Positions 1 to 12,458 of a DNA stretch of 64,000 bases are shown piece by piece. Each line of letters begins with the position of its first letter. Position 1 is the stretch's first letter. This DNA is from Holothuria scabra (lineage: Eukaryota; Echinodermata; Holothuroidea; Aspidochirotida; Holothuriidae). The DNA is taken from the NCBI GenBank assembly GCA_037179385.1, contig CM074189.1, forward strand, positions 22,815,648 to 22,879,647. Reading direction: 5' to 3'. Below the pieces are notes generated by a model. That model made no database searches. It had not been told where the DNA came from and saw only the letters and a list, made by a program, of their open reading frames with translations. A program made the position numbers and the translations under genes.

Positions 1-3000
1 ATTCCTCTTTGTCGGTGCAAACCAATTCCATACAGTCTTGGTCGATCCTTGTAATTTTGACCTGTTTTGTGGAATCGGATGCCAATTCCGAAAATTTTCG
101 TAAGTCGTTGATGAAGGTTTTGTTAGGCAAATTACATCTCTGACCAAATTTTCCCCAAAACGAGTTGAGCATCAATTTTGCGTGACATCGTTTGCCTTTA
201 TTTTTCTCGATAGTTTCCAGCCGAACTCCCTCCTGCCTTTCGTAGTCGTCGGCGTGTGCTTTCTTGTCCGCCCCGGTGTGACACTCACTGGGCCATCCGT
301 CCGCTTCTTGTTTGATTGTGAGAAAAGTATTTATTTACCCCGAAAATAATCCACCTCGGCGGGTCTGTGGGTCGTACTTGGGGTTGATCTATAGGGAAGC
401 ACTGGATGATAGAGTCTTCTAGGCGGTAATACCCGACAGTAAATGGGGCCTTCGTTTTCTTGCCAGGGTCTGAAGTTTTCTGTCACGATCGTAGATTTGC
501 CGATGGGATAACGTCCGTACTTGTTCACCCACGGGTAGAGAGAACATACGTCGATGTACTTGATGGATTCCCCTGGTTTGGCGTCGTACTCTAAACGGGT
601 AGCGTGAGTTCTCCCACCGAAGAAAGCATTTCTCGGATTGAGAGATGGCTTTTAGTCGAGAGCCTGCACGAACTCGTTCATCTTTTCGTCTCGGCAAAGC
701 ATTCGATCTTATTCGCATTTCCACATTACCACGACGTTCACACCGGATCTTCGTAAGTCCTCGATTTTCCACAAGGTTTTTAGATAGACATCTTTTACGG
801 TTAATGTAGAGCCTGGAACTAGTTTTTGGCGATTGGGGTGACACGTGGGCCATCCGTGCCAAAGACAACCTTGAAATTCGTAGATCGTTTTACCGCAAGA
901 ACCGTCGACTTTGTACCCTGCCACCGTGGTCTCACCCCCGTTGCGTGCATGTTTAATGTGAATTCCCTCTCTGTGACTGAGCCATGCCAACCATTTCAAG
1001 GCTTTTAAGGAATGATTGTCGTATCCGAGGGACGGCTGTGATGGTCTCTTCTTCCAGAAAACATTTTCGGAACACTTTCTGACAGGCTTGAGCTATGGTC
1101 ATGGCTTTTGCAAATGGATCCACGCCATTCATGGGGTGAAAAATACTGCGAAATGTCAAACATCCTTTTCTCAATAGATCCACGTCTGCCACGCAATATT
1201 TTTTCATTTCCTACTCCATATCGAAGACCTTTCCCTTTTGCTGTGCGTACCAGGCGACGTAATCTTTCTTCTTCTTGGCATTCATGGTTTCAGGGTGATA
1301 GAAAGTCGCATCGGGCCACGGTCCCACGTAACTTTCGTGTTCTCTAGTGTTGAACAGAAAGGGGAAATATCCTTTCTCTTCAGGAAGTCCGAACGTTTTG
1401 GAAAACTTGGAAAGTGCCATGGGGATGAAGTTGAAACAATCTTTGAATACGATTTTCTCCACCTTTTTGTTACGAGACAGACTTGTCTGTCGTGTTTTCA
1501 CGGCCTCTCGATATCTTTTTTGTCGACGCATAATGCACACACTTTATGGGCCACGGCATAGTTGGGAATGTGTCGTCCGATCGTCTCTTCCACTCTGGAT
1601 TCGAAATCGAAAAAGATGTAATCCGGACATGACCGTAGAGAATCACTAGGGCGAATCGGTTGCATGAAACATAAATGTCCTCGTGGTCGATCTTTTTGGC
1701 ACGTATGACAATATTGCATACCACACACGTGTTTCTTCCTGCCTTTGGAGTAAGTCAGGCTGCAATGATTACATCGGCGAACGGTTTCACAGGTCGTTGG
1801 CTTGCCGCTCTGTTTTGAAAACAGGTTTTGTTCTTAAAGACGCGACGAGAGTCGTCACAGTACCACCGGACATCTTTATCTTCCTCACAGGGCTGTCCGT
1901 TCGGTGCTCTGCAGGCATGACACTTGATCAAACATCTGTGCCATTTCGGGTCCTTGTATGCCTTGAGACATTTGGTGCAAAATGCATGTCTGTTCAGGAA
2001 TCCACTCATGCTGGTGACGGTGTCAGAATGACGGTCGTGGTAATATAAGAAGATAGGTATCCCCTTTTCATTCCAGCCTTTGTGGGGGCTTCCGTTCGAC
2101 CTCTGGTGAAGATGATGATTCTGTACTCTGGTAAAACTTTCTCTGTTTCTCTGTTCCAGACCGCAAGAACCGATCGGGATGTCCGCCCGTGCGTGGAGGG
2201 CTTTGACGAGTTCTGTCTGTTCCGATTGGCCTCGTCGTATGTTATTCCAATTGACGGTCCGGTCCGTTTTCTTTTGATGATGTGCTACAGCCGTGACGAT
2301 GGCTCGTGCCAGACACATGTCGTCGTCTTTGTTTTGGATACGTAACAGGTTTTTTTAAATTGGCCCCAGTCTTTGATGACGTCATCCTGGTGATGTGAAA
2401 TGTCATCTGTCCATCGAAAGTAAACTCTTCGTTAGATTGCATCACGATTTGATTGGCATTCAACTGGTCACGACGTATGACGAGTACGTATATATCTTCG
2501 GGTAATGGATTTGAACCCCTACCATATTGATATATACTGATTCTTCTGCTTCTTTCGTATCTGACTCTCAAACAATCTCTGGGTCTAACTTCCTCCTCCG
2601 CATCATCATCATCGTCATCTTCGTCGTCGTCGTCGTCGTCGTCATCTTCACTTCCATTGATTAGCTTCTTCTTCTTCATCATCATTTTCTTCCCCGTCAT
2701 CGTCATCACCCTCTTCTCCATCCTCATTATCCTAATTATCGTCATCATCATCACCTCCTTCTTCATCCTCTTCTTCATCTTCTTCATCGCCTTCGTTCTC
2801 CTCCTTATTATCTTCCCCATTTTCTTCTGGTTTGAAAGGTTGAGTATCAGGGATAATATTCTCATTTTCGGGATCATTTATCTCGGTAATGGTTTCCGCT
2901 ATAGCACGAGCTAATGTATCTTCTTCTTCGTCTTCCTCCTCCTCTGTTTCACCTCCTTCTTCTTCTTCCTCTTCCTCCTCTTCTACAGCAGGGGTTGGTA

Positions 3001-3389
3001 CTGCCTGTACGGACACGTTTCGCCGATCAGGTTATGTCTGTGTCGTTCTTTCACTTCACGGTTTGTCGGTAGATCTTGCGGCACCGGTTGCTGGGTCGAG
3101 CCTTCCTGTCTTATGCGTTTCGGCGGTGACGGCTGATCCCACGCTGGTTCATTTTCAAAAAAGGGGTTTCCCAATCTTTCTAAGAGATCTAACGATTTTC
3201 GGTCTAATACGTTAGCTCGACGCCGCTCCGCTTCCGCTTGTCGTCTGGGAGAAAGAGGTCGTCGTACCAGCGGTACCCATTTTGATTCCCTCGTCCTCGT
3301 ATTGTAGAAAAACGGTTTGCTTTTCCTTTGGCTCCAATGAATTTCCCACCCTCCCTTATTTCCTTTTCTGTAAGCTTAGCTTTGTACAT
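1..3389 (-). pseudogene. Decayed Polinton/Maverick protein-primed DNA polymerase B (C-terminus off the left edge)
   Basis: Family B DNA polymerase that replicates a Polinton/Maverick transposon by protein priming. Read from right to left: a short N-terminal reading frame starting at 3389; a very acidic low-complexity stretch; a Cys/His-rich zinc-binding segment (about 1950-2090); exonuclease motif I (F-D-F-E, about 1600-1612); motif II (about 1400-1441, with N-F-I-P); motif III (Y-C-V-A-D-V, about 1178-1198); the family's Y-E-F-x-G-C-x-W-H-G box (about 840-930); polymerase motif A (D-V-C-S-L-Y-P, 529-552); and motif B (K-L-M-L-N-S-F-W-G, 143-178). The order matches the family. The gene is dead: in-frame stops lie near 1211, 710 and 640, and the reading frame changes near 1500, 1040 and between motifs A and B, with further changes in the N-terminal half. 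Some N-terminal frame changes could be introns, but the stops between conserved motifs cannot. The motif C end is outside the window. Identification is firm; the exact 5' end is not. Confidence 0.85.
2584..2990 (-). repeat. Acidic-codon trinucleotide-rich low-complexity tract
   Basis: Pyrimidine-rich on the + strand with CTT/CTC/CAT/CGT triplets. On the minus strand it reads as runs of Glu and Asp in the polymerase frames. Several frames stay open through it, so frameshifts here leave little trace. It sits where the N-terminal extension of the polymerase pseudogene would be. It may be a natural acidic linker expanded by slippage. Confidence 0.7.
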
Positions 3390-3458
3390 TGCATGAAAAA
3401 TCGATGTTTATCTTTCGAATTCCTGGATACAAATGAGAGAAGACGATTTCAAACATCT

Positions 3459-3468
3459 TATTTATATA
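3459..3468 (-). promoter_or_regulatory. TATA-like box upstream of the Polinton polymerase
   Basis: Minus-strand sequence TATATAAATA, 70 bp upstream of the first Met of the polymerase reading frame at 3389. Position and sequence fit a TATA box. In AT-rich DNA such a match can occur by chance, so support is weak. Confidence 0.3.
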
Positions 3469-4696
3469 CGTCCTAGACCATTACATATATACACGAATAA
3501 AATGTCATCTCGAGTCTCTCGTTAACACTCGACCTGCTGACCCGAAAATCTATGACGTTTTCCGAATCATATTATAGTCAAAGAATTCATCCCGAATGTC
3601 GCTTTGGACCGGTGATAAACTTGAAGACAACACGAAAAGTACTCACTACAGGCGCGTTCACGTGTACGTAAACGTACAGAGACTATGGTGTGGCTTATAA
3701 TTTATATTTCGGGGGAATCCCCCTTTTCACATATTAAGCACATACTTTACGTGAACAAAAGAAAAAAATGTGTGCCTTACCGCTGTATTCTCACTCTTCT
3801 TTTTCTTTAATATCTTCTTCTTCTTCTACTATTTTATACGAATTGTTATCTCAATGATCTCGTAAGCTAATGTAATGCCTGCAGACCCTAAGGTCATTGA
3901 CGTCTGCCGTAATGTACTAAGGTACGTTCACACAACGGCAGCGGCAACGGTAACGGCAACTGCAAAAATATCCCACACAATAGAAAATATAAGACTGTTC
4001 ACAATAGCACGGCAATGCGGCAATCCGGCAATCCGGTAAAAATGCGTCCGGCAAAAAAGTAATCGCACATGGAGCGATCCAACGCCATTTGCCGTGCGAC
4101 AAAAAATCTACCATCTTCAAAGTGTGCCAGCGCCTTCCTGTCTGACCAGCGGGAGCCAACGGTACATGGTACATGGACATCCCGCCAAAAACAGTGCACA
4201 TTTTATTTACATGCGCACAACTACAACATGCCTCGAAGATCTGACTTATCTGACCAGATTTTAGAAAAACTGGTCATTCTTGTCCAAAAAGAATTATTCA
4301 TAAACGATGTGACAAATCATTATTACCATGATAAAGTAAAATTATTTAACATGTGAAAAAAATAGGAAAGGAAATGGCAAATCCCCAATTCAGTGGTAAC
4401 TATTCGTACCATTTACGCTGATAGCAGGTATTGTTGGTAGCATAATAACAATAAGCCATGCAATCATAACTTTTGTTTTTTTCCATGATGTAACGTATGT
4501 CAGACTTGAAAAAATACCTGATTCGGCTATAAATTATTTCCTCTTGAGTACAGACCTATATTGCATTGCAATGTTTATTGAAGGAACACGGGTCGCTCAT
4601 TTTTTTAACGTAGGCCTATTATGCCTGGCCCGACCTGACTTGTAACTTAGACTAGCATAATGCAGTCACGGTGGCATAGGAAGAAATATGAAAGTG

Positions 4697-4732
4697 GTGT
4701 GTGTGTGTGTGTGTGTTTGCGGGGGGGGGGGG
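4697..4732. repeat. (GT)n microsatellite followed by a G12 run
   Basis: About ten GT dinucleotides (4697-4716), a short TTGC spacer, then twelve G (4721-4732). Simple slippage-prone sequence. Confidence 0.95.
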
Positions 4733-5822
4733 TATTTTGGACTATGGACTATGCACCTCACCCTACGCCATTGACCGAAAGGTACACTTTTAATGCTGAT
4801 TTTCCGCTCTTTCTACAGGCAGGAAAGATTTTTTTAATAAAAAATTAAATACCATACTTCATTTTTGTTATATGAAACTGTGCACTGAAAATAGTGGAAA
4901 TATTCGTTTTTTGCCAGCCATGCTATAACAGACAAGTAGGTATATCTATGCCTTTTGCAACAATGCGACAGTGGGGTAGCTAGACGTTTTTCAGGAGGGG
5001 GGGGCACCCACATTTTCTGATAACACTGTCACGAGAGTATTTGGCCCTGACAACTCCCTGGCTAAAGTTCCTTTTGGATTCTTAATGTCAAATTTAATTA
5101 ATATGCCGTAACCATCTTTTCCTCTTCCGCCCTTTCTTCCGATCTATTTCATACGCTATTGCCATGAAAAAAAGAGTTTCAGGTCAGAACAGGATTTGGT
5201 ATGTTAGAGAGGTGTTTATTCTAAGCATTTGGGTGAAATTTGCATTGAAGTCCAATGTGTGGTTTTTAAGGATATGAACAGATAAAGTTTTCATATTTTC
5301 AACGAATAGTGAACTTGAAGCAAGCACATTTGACATCACATCCCCATATTAAAGGCCAGTTTTTTGTTTTTCTTTAAACTTTATAGTGGATTTTCTTCTT
5401 AAGAATCCCATATTATTAAAATGTGATTACATCAGTTGCATGGAAATTTTACAGACTTTACATGCCCCGCAGGGAGGTCATACTCCTATTAACTTCAAGG
5501 TTAACACAACAGTCTGGTAAAACAAAGGGAAACAAAGCATTCCTTGTCAATGAGAGGAAGTGATATAAGCTCTGCTGCCCTCAAACTCACTTTTGAGCTC
5601 AAATCTATTGACTTCATTTACTGATATCTCAAGGAATACATGTCCGATTTGAACGGAACTTTCAGCACACTGTGTAGATTTTGTTCATCTTTTACTTAGA
5701 AAATTAAATTTTTGCTTAAACTTCCCCTTAAAAAAATTAACTCTTCATCAAATGTCTTCCATGTTTGATAATCAGATAATGGAACAAATTTTGTCAGGTC
5801 CAAATTCCAGTCAGTATCTTCC

Positions 5823-5861
5823 GGTAAAATTTTTACCTTATGCGGCAATAATTTTTGCCGC
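5823..5861. repeat. Two adjacent hairpin-forming inverted repeats
   Basis: GGTAAAATTTTTACC at 5823-5837 is a near-perfect palindrome. Four bases later, 5842-5861 has arms GCGGCAA and TTGCCGC around a 6-base loop. The pair could form tandem short hairpins in DNA or RNA. No function can be assigned. Confidence 0.6.
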
Positions 5862-7079
5862 CATATGTGAACAAATATGCCGGATTGCACGCGGGCTACA
5901 CTGCCTTTATACTCATAACCCGCACCGACTGTACGCGCACTGCATGCAACGAACGTTGCCCGTACCATTCGACAAAAAATCTATTTTCCTCACTACCAGC
6001 TTTCGCGACTTATATGGACTGTACGCGCACGTACGTCTGTACTGTCGAAACACCAAAATCCGAATGAGCGCGAAAGCTCTCCCAACAATCACACGCACAC
6101 AGTACAACAGTAACAATAGGACGCACGCGCAGGTCTCGTTTCTCATTGGTTGACGCGACCTGTCGATCACCGCGCAGTTCCACACGTTCGTCTGTGTAAA
6201 CTAACGTTAAAAGCCTCGCCCCGTGTAGCGCGCGTTATGTCATACATGTGTAAAGTTCCGCACGCGCGCTTATACACGTCTGTGTGAATCAACGTTCTAA
6301 GCTTCGCTCTACGCTGTTGCGCGTGTATTTTGTGTGGTGCCTCGAACTTGATAAAACCGGTTTGTACCGCATTCGAGCACTTTAAAAGGCCATGCATCGT
6401 TTTTTCACAATCAGAAGTCTTTGACTATCCGTCTAAACAACATCAAATAAAGTTCTGTCCATTACGGAGGGAATAACAAGAAGGAAAAATGCCGTCACGT
6501 TCACTATCAGACCACACACAAGTACACACCGTTCTCCGGGGAGACACACAAACACCCTGTCGTTTTACTTTTACGCCCGCCTTTAAAAAATGGCTGACCT
6601 GTTTTATGGTAACCAGTGCGGCAATGCCCAACATCTAAGGAATTATGCATTGCCTTTTCAAGTGTTTGGAGCTAGTTTTAAAACCAACACTCGACGACTG
6701 GGGTTACCAAAGACCCACCTGCTTTTCCTTCGAGCCGAAAATGGCCAATCTAAGCATGCAGAGGCCAGTTTTTACCGAACTGGAGAAAACACAGCTTCAG
6801 TATTTCAGAACGTAAATGTTGCTTTTTCAGGATAACACAATATGTAATTTCCATTTAATTTAACAAATGAGTGAGAGAAATATTGCCACATGATTCTCAA
6901 GACCAATTCATTTTATAGGACATTCTACTACAATACATATTCACATTGAGGTGACGGCATTTTCCCCTTTAAAAGTGGTTGAACCGTTATTAGTGAAACG
7001 TTTCAAAATATCTTTAAAAATGGAATGATTTGAAAAAATGACTACACTTTGGCCTCTAAACAGAATCACTGCTCTTTGA

Positions 7080-7402
7080 TTGAAGAAGACCATCCATAGT
7101 AAGGAGAGGCATCAAAAGTCACTCGTGGAGGCACACGTTGAGGCATGGTTCATGGTTCTTGGAACGACTGTATGGGGTTCTCAGAAGCCCTTTCTATCGT
7201 TTTTGTCAACTGCCGATTTTAATGACATGGTCATTACCCTTTATTCTTACAGTTTGGCATACCAGACTAATCTGTGGACGTAAAAGTTTAGGCGTTGTTA
7301 TTAGAAAAAAAATTGGATCGGTGATTTCTTATCATAATGAAGCAACTTATGACTGTAACAAGAGCGACAAACTAAGTTAAAACAAATTTCCCTCACATCC
7401 CA
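7080..7402. repeat. Left flank block of the LRR-exon locus (copy 1)
   Basis: Unique-looking flank immediately before the tandem array. The same block recurs downstream in two pieces, 22505-22556 and 26099-26300, with a 3.5-kb interruption. Its position before a repeat unit in both places shows that the whole locus was duplicated as a segment. Short open frames inside it (7080-7283, 7138-7380) differ between copies and have no recognisable domain. Confidence 0.8.
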
Positions 7403-7709
7403 CCACTAATGTTTCACCTGTTTAAAATTTCAACACTGATATCCTTTTCTGAAATGCGCAGACCTCCTCCTTATAACAGATTCAAATCTACTACCTGCGT
7501 CTCGTAACAGGAAGTTTCTAAAATTTAACAAACCTCTGTTAATGTCACTAGAACCGGAACACCGCCTCTATTTGCGAGTATGAATGCCTTGTATTCTGGT
7601 TGTTTCTTTTGCGAGGTTGTTCATGGTTTCCGTTTTTGATGGTTGACCATTTGTGTTATTTGTTTAAGCTGGTTTTACCGTGTCCTTTTTGAATGTAAGA
7701 AACAACAAT

Positions 7710-7748
<39 letters not shown>

Positions 7749-7926
7749 AACCTAGTCACCTTCCTATCAAATTCCGTTGGTTGAAAAGGATTTAATTATT
7801 CTCAGGTTTATAATGTCCGACAGATCGCCTTACCTCTTTTTTCCCCCAAATCTCCCTGTTTTAACATGTATGTTTTGTTTTATTTTCTTTTAGTCTTACT
7901 CCGTTTCCTTTCCTTTTGTCTTTTAG

Positions 7927-7989
7927 AAACTTGAGGAACAACAACATTTCGGAGATACCACCCGACCTTCCTCCATCTCTTCGTGGTTT
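7927..7989 (+). CDS. LRR mini-exon 1 (21-residue S-type leucine-rich repeat)
   Basis: Flanked by a pyrimidine tract ending TTTTAG (7921-7926) and the donor GTGAGT (7990-7995). The 63-bp exon splits a Leu codon at both ends (phase 2 on both sides). It reads N-L-R-N-N-N-I-S-E-I-P-P-D-L-P-P-S-L-R-G and then the first two bases of the next Leu codon. This fits the short-type LRR pattern x-x-I-P-x-x-L-P-x-x-L-x-x-L-x-L-x-x-N-x-I at every position. Joined to another copy it continues the repeat in register. LRRs build a curved solenoid used for protein or ligand recognition. The parent gene is unknown; introns of this phase within the LRR Leu codon are also seen in LGR-type receptors, whose repeat exons are usually 72 bp. 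A second AG 33 bp upstream (7892-7893) would also be in frame. Confidence 0.85.
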
Positions 7990-9109
7990 GTGAGTATTTT
8001 TCTTCTTGAGAAAAGACTATACATATCGGCAGCCCAAAGCTTTGGGGTTGATGAACGAAGTATATCAATATGAGGCGAATAATGTTCAGTGAGATCTTCA
8101 TATATGATAGTTTGTCGTGCATCATCAGTTGCTAGTAGGTCTGGCGGCCATTTTTCAAAATGTCGGCTTGGGCCTAGTAGGCGTCAGTATTTTTGATGAT
8201 AAAAATTTGATAGAAACTCTTTTCAATGCGTGTAGAATGTCATATGAACAACAATAACATCTCCTATTGAATGCTTCCATATATGATGGGTATGGTAGTT
8301 AATGGAACTATATTTTGGTTCAAAAAGTATGATTTTAGCCATTTTAATCGTAATTTAAAAAACATGAATTTACCTATTTCTTCATGTATTGACAAATTTA
8401 AAGGTTATGCAGTAAAACGTATCTGAAAATCTGTACTTTACATAGGCACCAGCTTGTCAAAATAATAAGGATACTGCCTGTTTAAAACGAAAGTAACAAG
8501 GGTTCAAAGTGAACAAGTTGACATTTAAAACAGCAGGTTACAATATTCTGATTTTGTAAAAGTAGTACAACCGAGGGAACAGAAATACAACCATCATTGT
8601 ACACTTCGGATCTTAAACATAACATTCCAGCTTGTGATTTCAATTTTCATGCTTGTGTAGATTTTCGGACTTCTTGTTTTAAATCTGTAATGGCCACCAT
8701 TCGTCAATACAACTTTTGCCTATTTTCCTTTAATTTCGACACTTCAAGCTGATTTTCGATGAGAAACGCTGATATTTTGCCGTCAAATGGCATTACAAGA
8801 TACCACTAATGTTTCACCTGTTTAAATTTTCAACACTGATATCCTTTTCTGAAATGCGCAGACCTCCTCCTCATAACAGATTCAAATCTACTACCTGCGT
8901 CTCGTAACAGGAAGTTGCTAAAATTTAACAAACCTCTGTTAATGTCACTAGAACCGGAACACCGCCTCTATTTGCGAGTATGAATGCCTTGTATTCTGGT
9001 TGTTTCTTTTGCGAGGTTGTTCATGGTTTCCGTTTTTGATGGTTGACCATTTGTGTTCTTTGTTTAAGCTGGTTTTACCGTGTCCTTTTTGAATGTAAGA
9101 AACAACAAT

Positions 9110-9146
<37 letters not shown>

Positions 9147-9321
9147 ATAGTCACCTTCCTATCAAATGCCGTTGGTTGAAAAGGATTTAATTATTCTCAG
9201 GTTTATAATGTCGGACAGATCGCCTTACCTCTTTTTTCCCCCAAATCTCACTGTTTTAACATGTATGTTTTATTTTATTTTCTTTTAGTCTTACTCCGTT
9301 TCCTTTCCTTTTGTCTTTTAG

Positions 9322-9384
9322 AAACTTGAGGAACAACAACATTTCGGAGATACCACCCGACCTTCCTCCATCTCTTCGTGTTTT
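9322..9384 (+). CDS. LRR mini-exon 2
   Basis: Same acceptor (AG at 9320-9321), 63-bp length, phase 2 ends and GTGAGT donor (9385) as exon 1. The only protein difference from exon 1 is Gly to Val (GGT to GTT) just before the split Leu, an exposed position of the beta-strand motif x-x-L-x-L. No stop. Confidence 0.85.
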
Positions 9385-10710
9385 GTGAGTATTTTTCTTC
9401 TTGAGAAAAGACTATACATATCGGCAGCCCAAAGCTTTGGGGTTGATGAACGAAGTATATCAATATGAGGCGAATAATGTTCAGTGAGATCTTCATATAT
9501 GATAGTTTGTCGTGCATCATCAGTTGCTAGAAGGTCTGGCGGCCATTTTTCAAAATGTCGGCTGTGGCCTAGTAGGCGTCAGTATTTTTGATGATAAAAA
9601 TTTGATAGAAACTCTTTTCAATGCGTGTAGAATGTCATATGAACAACAATAACATCTCCTATTGAATGGTTCCATATATGATGGGTATGGTAGTTAATGG
9701 AACTATATTTTGGTTCAAAAAGTATAATTTTAGCCATTTTAATCGTAATTTAAAAAACATGAATTTACCTATTTCTTCATGTATTGACAAATTTAAAGGT
9801 TATGCAGTAAAACGTATCTGAAAATCTGTACTTTACATAGGTACCAGTTTGTCAAAATAATAAGGATACTGCCTGTTTAAAACGAAAGTAACAAGGGTTC
9901 AAAGTGAACAAGTTGACATTTAAAACAGCAGGTTACAATATTCTGATTTTGTAAAAGTAGTACAACCGAGGGAACAGAAATACAACCATCATTGTACACT
10001 TCGGATCTTAAACATAACATTCCAGCTTGTGATTTCAATTTTCATGCTTGTGTAGATTTTCGGACTTCTTGTTTTAAATCTGTAATGGCCACCATTCGTC
10101 AATACAACTTTTGCCTATTTTCCTTTAATTTCGACACTTCAAGCTGATTTTCGATGAGAAACGCTGATATTTTGCCGTCAAATGGCATTACAAGATACCA
10201 CTAATGTTTCACCTGTTTAAATTTTCAACACTGATATCCTTTTCTGAAATGCGCAGACCTCCTCCTTATAACAGATTCAAATCTACTACCTGCGTCTCGT
10301 AACAGGAAGTTGCTAAAGTTTAACAAACCTCTGTTAATGTCACTAGAACCGGAACACCGCCTCTATTTGCGAGTATGAATGCCTTGTATTCTGGTTGTTT
10401 CTTTTGCGAGGTTGTTCATGGTTTCCGTTTTTGATGGTTGACCATTTGTGTTCTTTGTTTAAGCTGGTTTTACCGTGTCCTTTTTGAATGTAAGAAACAA
10501 CAATAAAAAAAAGAAAAAAAAAAAAAAAAGAGAACATAGTCACCTTTCTATCAAATTCCGTTGGTTGAAAAGGATTTAATTATTCTCAGGTTTATAATGT
10601 CGGACAGATCGCCTTACCTCTTTTTTCCCCCAAATCTCACTGTTTTAACATGTATGTTTTGTTTTATTTTCTTTTAGTCTTACTCCGTTTCCTTTCCTTT
10701 TGTCTTTTAG

Positions 10711-10773
10711 AAACTTGAGGAACAACAACATTTCGGAGATACCACCCGACCTTCCTCCATCTCTCCGTGTTTT
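10711..10773 (+). CDS. LRR mini-exon 3
   Basis: Acceptor AG at 10709-10710, donor GTGAGT at 10774. Protein identical to exon 2; it differs by one silent change (CTT to CTC in the Ser-Leu-Arg segment). Open, 63 bp, phase 2 on both sides. Confidence 0.85.
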
Positions 10774-12105
10774 GTGAGTATTTTTCTTCTTGAGAAAAGA
10801 CTATACATATCGGCAGCCCAAAGCTTTGGGGTTGATGAACGAAGCATATGAATATGAGGCGAATAATGTTCAGTGAGATCTTCATATATGATAGTTTGTT
10901 GTGCATCATCAGTTGCTAGTAGGTCTGGCGGCCATTTTTCAAAATGTCGGCTTGGGCCTAGTAGGCGTCAGTATTTTTGATGATAAAAATTTGATAGAAA
11001 CTCTTTTCAATGCGTGTAGAATGTCATATGAACAACAATAACATCTCCTATTGAATGGTTCCATATATGATGGGTATGGTAGTTAATGGAACTATATTTT
11101 GGTTCAAAAAGTAAGATTTTAGCCATTTTAATCGTAATTTAAAAAACATGAATTTACCTATTTCTTCATGTATTGACAAATTTAAAGGTTATGCAGTAAA
11201 ACGTATCTGAAAATCTGTACTTTACATAGGTACCAGTTTGTCAAAATAATAAGGATACTGCCTGTTTAAAACGAAAGTAACAAGGGTTCAAAGTGAACAA
11301 GTTGACATTTAAAACAGCAGGTTACAATATTCTGATTTTGTAAAAGTAGTACAACCGAGGGAACAGAAATACAACCATCATTGTACACTTCGGATCTTAA
11401 ACATAACATTCCAGCTTGTGATTTCAATTTTCATGCTTGTGTAGATTTTCGGACTTCTTGTTTTAAATCTGTAATGGCCACCATTCGTCAATACAACTTT
11501 TGCCTATTTTCCTTTAATTTCGACACTTCAAGCTGATTTTCGATGAGAAACGCTGATATTTTGCCGTCAAATGGCATTACAAGATACCACTAATGTTTCA
11601 CCTGTTTAAATTTTCAACACTGATATCCTTTTCTGAAATGCGCAGACCTCCTCCTTATAACAGATTCAAATCTACTACCTGCGTCTCGTAACAGGAAGTT
11701 GCTAAAATTTAACAAACCTCTGTTAATGTCACTAGAACCGGAACACCGCCTCTATTTGCGAGTATGAATGCCTTGTATTCTGGTTGTTTCTTTTGCGAGG
11801 TTGTTCATGGTTTCCGTTTTTGATGGTTGACCATTTGTGTTATTTGTTTAAGATGGTTTTACCGTGTCCTTTTTGAATGTAAGAAACAACAATCAAAAAA
11901 AAAAAAAAGAAAAAAAGAAAAAAAAAAGAACATAGTCACCTTCCTATCAAATTCCGTTGGTTGAAAAGGATTTAATTAATCTCAGGTTTATAATGTCCGA
12001 CAGATCGCATTATCTCTTTTTCCCCCAAATCTCGCTGGTTTAACATGTATGTTTTGTTTTATTTTCTTTTAGTCTTACTCCGTTTCCTTTCCTTTTGTCT
12101 TTTAG

Positions 12106-12395
12106 ATACTTGAGCAAATTCTTGGTTTCAGTTTTTGATGGTTGACTATTTGAATTATTTTTTAAGCTGGTTTTACCGTGTCCTTTTTTAATGTAAAAAA
12201 CGACAATCAAACAAAAGAGAACATAGTTACCTTCCTATCAAATTCCGTTGGTTGAAAGGTATTTAATTATTCTCAGGTTTATAATGTCCGACAGATCGCC
12301 TTATCTCTTTTCCCCCAAATCTCGCTGGTTTAACATGTATGTTTTGTTTTATTTTCTTTTAGTCTTACTCCGTTTCCTTTCCTTTTGTCTTTTAG
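12106..12395 (+). repeat. Internal ~290-bp partial duplication with truncated LRR exon (unit 4)
   Basis: After a complete pyrimidine tract and AG (12104-12105) only the first ~12 bases of the exon remain (ATACTTGAGCAA). The sequence then jumps to intron sequence normally found before the poly(A) run and repeats through to the real acceptor at 12394-12395. It therefore duplicates an acceptor without a usable exon. The same structure occurs in units 5 and 6. Confidence 0.85.
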
Positions 12396-12458
12396 AAACT
12401 TGAGGAACAACAACATTTCGGAGATACCTCCCGACCTTCCTCCATCTCTTCGTGTTTT
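12396..12458 (+). CDS. LRR mini-exon 4
   Basis: Acceptor at 12394-12395, donor GTGAGT at 12459. Protein identical to exons 2 and 3, with one silent change (CCA to CCT). It is preceded by the truncated duplicate acceptor 290 bp upstream. Confidence 0.85.

Larger units (their letters stand above)
3470..7079. other. Intergenic stretch, no recognised gene
   Basis: No reading frame here has recognisable domains. A C/G-rich segment at 3930-4200 with CGGCAA-type repeats looks like a terminal piece of a DNA transposon, but I found no partner end. A short open frame at 4228-4356 (+) and a minus-strand one over 5696-5968 are unassigned. 5880-6560 is richer in CpG and TG/CA than its surroundings. Simple repeats and hairpins are listed separately. 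Confidence 0.6.

Noticed and set aside
419..868. 149-codon minus-strand open frame
   Set aside because: It is a shadow in another frame of the polymerase pseudogene, whose motif A is read in the neighbouring frame.
2657..3215. Hydrophobic and Ser-rich + strand frames
   Set aside because: They are the complement of the acidic triplet-repeat tract and simply reflect its composition.
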